Assembly (NCBI GenBank): GCA_035460965.1
Contig: DATHWB010000075.1
Coordinates: 1-23,065, forward strand
Direction of reading: 5' to 3'
Length of the DNA stretch: 23,065 nt
Origin: DATHWB01 sp035460965
GTDB taxonomy: Bacteria > Actinomycetota > Acidimicrobiia > Spongiisociales > ZC4RG35
Position 1 is the first letter of the stretch, and each line of letters opens with the position of its first letter. Positions 21,401 to 23,065 of the stretch are shown in pieces. Below the pieces are notes generated by a model, which was not told the DNA's origin, searched no databases, and was given only the letters and a program-made list of their open reading frames with translations. A program made the translations under genes and the position numbers.

Positions 21401-22734
21401 CAGCCGAGGGCGTGGATGGCGAGAACCTGGGCGAGGATCGAGTTGCGCAGTTCGCCGAGGTCCTGGCTCTCGTTCGGGGCGTGGATGGCCGAAGTCGGGT
21501 CGCCCGCGCCGGTGAGGAGGATCGTGGCGTCGGGGAACAGCGACGAGAAGTCGGCGACGAATGGGATCGACCCGCCCGCCCCCATCTCGACCGGCTCGGT
21601 CTTCCAGACCTGGCGCATCGAGTCCCGCCAGGCGTCCGCTGCCGGGCCCGACGTCGCCAGCTGGAACGCCGAACCCTTCTCGACGCCCGTGACCGTGACG
21701 TCGACCCCCCACGGGGCGTGATCGAGCAGGTGGCGTCGCAGGGCATCGAGAGCCGCTCCCGCATCCTGGCCGGGAGCGATTCGCATGCTGACCTTCGCCG
21801 AGGCGGTCGGAACGAGTTGGTTGATGGCCTCGGACACGGGCGGGGCATCGACGGCGAGCACCGAGATCGCCGGTTTGGTCCACAGACGGGAGGTGATACC
21901 TCCGGTGCCGAGATCCCGCAGGCCGGGAGGTGCGCCCATGATCTCCCGGATCTCGTCGGTCGTGAGGTCGAGTTCTTCCCGTTCGTAGGCCACCAGGCCG
22001 CCCACGGCCACCGAGCCGTCCTCGTGGTGGAGGGTGGCGAGGAGGCGGGCCAATGCGGTGATGGCGTCCGGGAACAGCCCGCCGAACTGCCCGGAGTGGA
22101 CGGCATGGGCGGCCGTCCTCACTTCGACGACGCAGGCTGCCAGGCCGCGCAGGCTGGTGGTCAGACCCGGTGTCCCGACCCGCCAGACACCGGCGTCGGC
22201 GATCACGATGACATCGGCTCGCAGGAGCTCGGCGTGGGCGGCGAGGAAGTCGGCCAGGTGCGCCGAACCGACCTCCTCCTCGCCCTCGATGAAGACCTTC
22301 AGCGTGGCGGGTGGCCGGCCTGCGAAGGCGCGCAGCGTGGCCAGGTGCATGACGACGCCGGACTTGTCGTCGCTGGCGCCACGTCCGAAGAGTCGCCCGT
22401 CGCGTTCGAACGGCTCGAACGGATTGGTCTCCCACTCGGCCGCAGGCCCGGGCGGCTGCACGTCGTGGTGCGCGTACAGGAGGACGGTCGGCGAACCCTC
22501 GGGGCCGGGAACCTCGCCGAACACCGCCGGGTGTGCCCCTTCCAGCTCGAGCAGCTGGACCCGGCTGGCCCCCTCTGCCGCGAGGAGCTCGGCGATGTGC
22601 ACGGCGGAGCGCCGCACTTCGTCGGCCGGATATCCCGGAGCCGACACCGACGGAATCCGGACGAGGTCCTCGAGGACCGCCTGCATCGCAGGAAACTGTT
22701 CGTCGACGGCGGCGGTCAGGTGAGTCGTGTCCAT
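21400..22734 (-). CDS. M20 family metallopeptidase (dipeptidase), 444 aa
   Basis: A two-zinc cytosolic dipeptidase of the M20 (CNDP/PepV-like) group. Metal and catalytic residues lie in YAHHDVQ (H89, D91), GRGASDDKSG (D122), EGEEEVGS (E152-E153), the ADAGVW segment (D180) and the C-terminal SAIHAPNE (about H418). A lid/dimerisation domain with VHSGQFGG is inserted between. ATG 22734 lies exactly 7 nt behind CATACT (22742-22747, minus strand) with no ribosome-binding site, suggesting a leaderless mRNA; the frame is open to 22839 but that part overlaps the serpin gene. It is first of the dipeptidase-nucS-trmL run. Confidence 0.93.
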   Translation of the reverse strand: MDTTHLTAAVDEQFPAMQAVLEDLVRIPSVSAPGYPADEVRRSAVHIAELLAAEGASRVQLLELEGAHPAVFGEVPGPEGSPTVLLYAHHDVQPPGPAAEWETNPFEPFERDGRLFGRGASDDKSGVVMHLATLRAFAGRPPATLKVFIEGEEEVGSAHLADFLAAHAELLRADVIVIADAGVWRVGTPGLTTSLRGLAACVVEVRTAAHAVHSGQFGGLFPDAITALARLLATLHHEDGSVAVGGLVAYEREELDLTTDEIREIMGAPPGLRDLGTGGITSRLWTKPAISVLAVDAPPVSEAINQLVPTASAKVSMRIAPGQDAGAALDALRRHLLDHAPWGVDVTVTGVEKGSAFQLATSGPAADAWRDSMRQVWKTEPVEMGAGGSIPFVADFSSLFPDATILLTGAGDPTSAIHAPNESQDLGELRNSILAQVLAIHALG

Positions 22735-22786
22735 GACGGCGAGTATGACGACCCGTCGGTCGCGACGCCACCGACAGCCGTGGGCG

Positions 22787-23065
22787 TCAGCGCTGCGGGT
22801 TCTCCACCACGCCGGCGAAGAGCATGCTCCCAGTGGCATCGTGCTGAACGAAGAACACGAACGGGCGATCGAACCGAAGGACCATCGGCTCGCCGACGGG
22901 TCCCGAAGTGGTGCCCACCACCACTGCCGTGGCCGCCGCCGCCTCGGTGCCGGCCTCGTCGACGGAGACGAACGACTTGTGGAGGACGCCGGAGACGAAC
23001 AACTCCCGCTGTTCCGTCAGTCCTGTGAAGTCCGCTCCTCCCTCTCTCGTCGGAGTCTCGAAGGC
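22787..23065 (-). CDS. Serpin family protease inhibitor, C-terminal part, partial
   Basis: The 92 codons visible are the end of a serpin; the N-terminal part lies beyond the window edge. The text has the usual order: GADFTGLTEQRELFVSGVLH, KSFVSVDEAGTEAAAATA (the hinge leading into the reactive loop), then RPFVFFVQHDATGSMLFAGVV (the C-terminal strands, where eukaryotic and bacterial serpins read close to RPFLFFI...T..ILFMGRV). An inhibitory-type hinge with Gly at P15, Thr at P14 and Ala at P12-P9 implies it can trap a serine protease. The reactive loop is about four residues longer than that of antitrypsin, so P1 is uncertain. Whether it is exported cannot be seen here. Confidence 0.93.
   Translation of the reverse strand, partial: AFETPTREGGADFTGLTEQRELFVSGVLHKSFVSVDEAGTEAAAATAVVVGTTSGPVGEPMVLRFDRPFVFFVQHDATGSMLFAGVVENPQR

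Overview
The window is a GC-rich, densely packed bacterial chromosome segment, most consistent with an actinobacterium. The clues are a NucS/EndoMS mismatch endonuclease gene, pervasive GTG starts, many start codons lying 6-10 nt behind a -10-like hexamer (leaderless transcription), and intrinsic hairpins without a T-tract. A deep-branching, non-mycelial lineage such as Acidimicrobiia is a guess; no rRNA or other phylogenetic marker is present. I see no tRNA, rRNA, insertion sequence, prophage, CRISPR array or recognisable defence cassette.

Layout. 1-151: tail of a sulfite-oxidase-type molybdenum enzyme (+). 159-4759 (-): membrane-anchored beta-propeller-like protein, small helical protein, DUF2905 membrane protein, thiosulfate/mercaptopyruvate sulfurtransferase and an unrecognised protein, tightly packed. 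4826-5689 (+): stand-alone 5'-3' exonuclease of the FEN/PolI N-domain type, divergent from the propeller gene. 5690-5974: non-coding, with three palindromic 47-bp repeats about 103 bp apart. 5975-8100 (-): GNAT acetyltransferase and a CrtI/PYROXD2-type FAD oxidoreductase. 8101-8304: regulatory region with two or three copies of a GTTCGA-N6-TCGAAC palindrome around a consensus promoter, driving (+) an ArsR-type winged-helix regulator and a coupled 61-aa protein, closed by a hairpin. 9707-12777 (-): YbaN-type membrane protein, class II fructose-bisphosphate aldolase, NhaA antiporter and a tiny CxxC protein.

12834-15241: membrane-tethered alpha/beta hydrolase (-) divergent from an MFS transporter (+), with apparently overlapping -10 elements. 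15210-16894: VOC protein and YceI protein (-), and a MarR regulator (+) divergent from yceI across a palindromic operator region. 16985-20229 (-): MacB/FtsX-type ABC exporter pair. 20275-22734 (-): M20 dipeptidase, nucS and trmL, coupled by overlapping or nearly overlapping stop and start codons. 22787-23065 (-): C-terminal part of a serpin cut by the window edge.

Most of this is ordinary core and housekeeping content. The best leads for new biology are regulatory or structural: the palindromic repeat cluster, the two autoregulatory operator systems and the recurring leaderless-promoter geometry. I did not find a convincing new multi-gene system.
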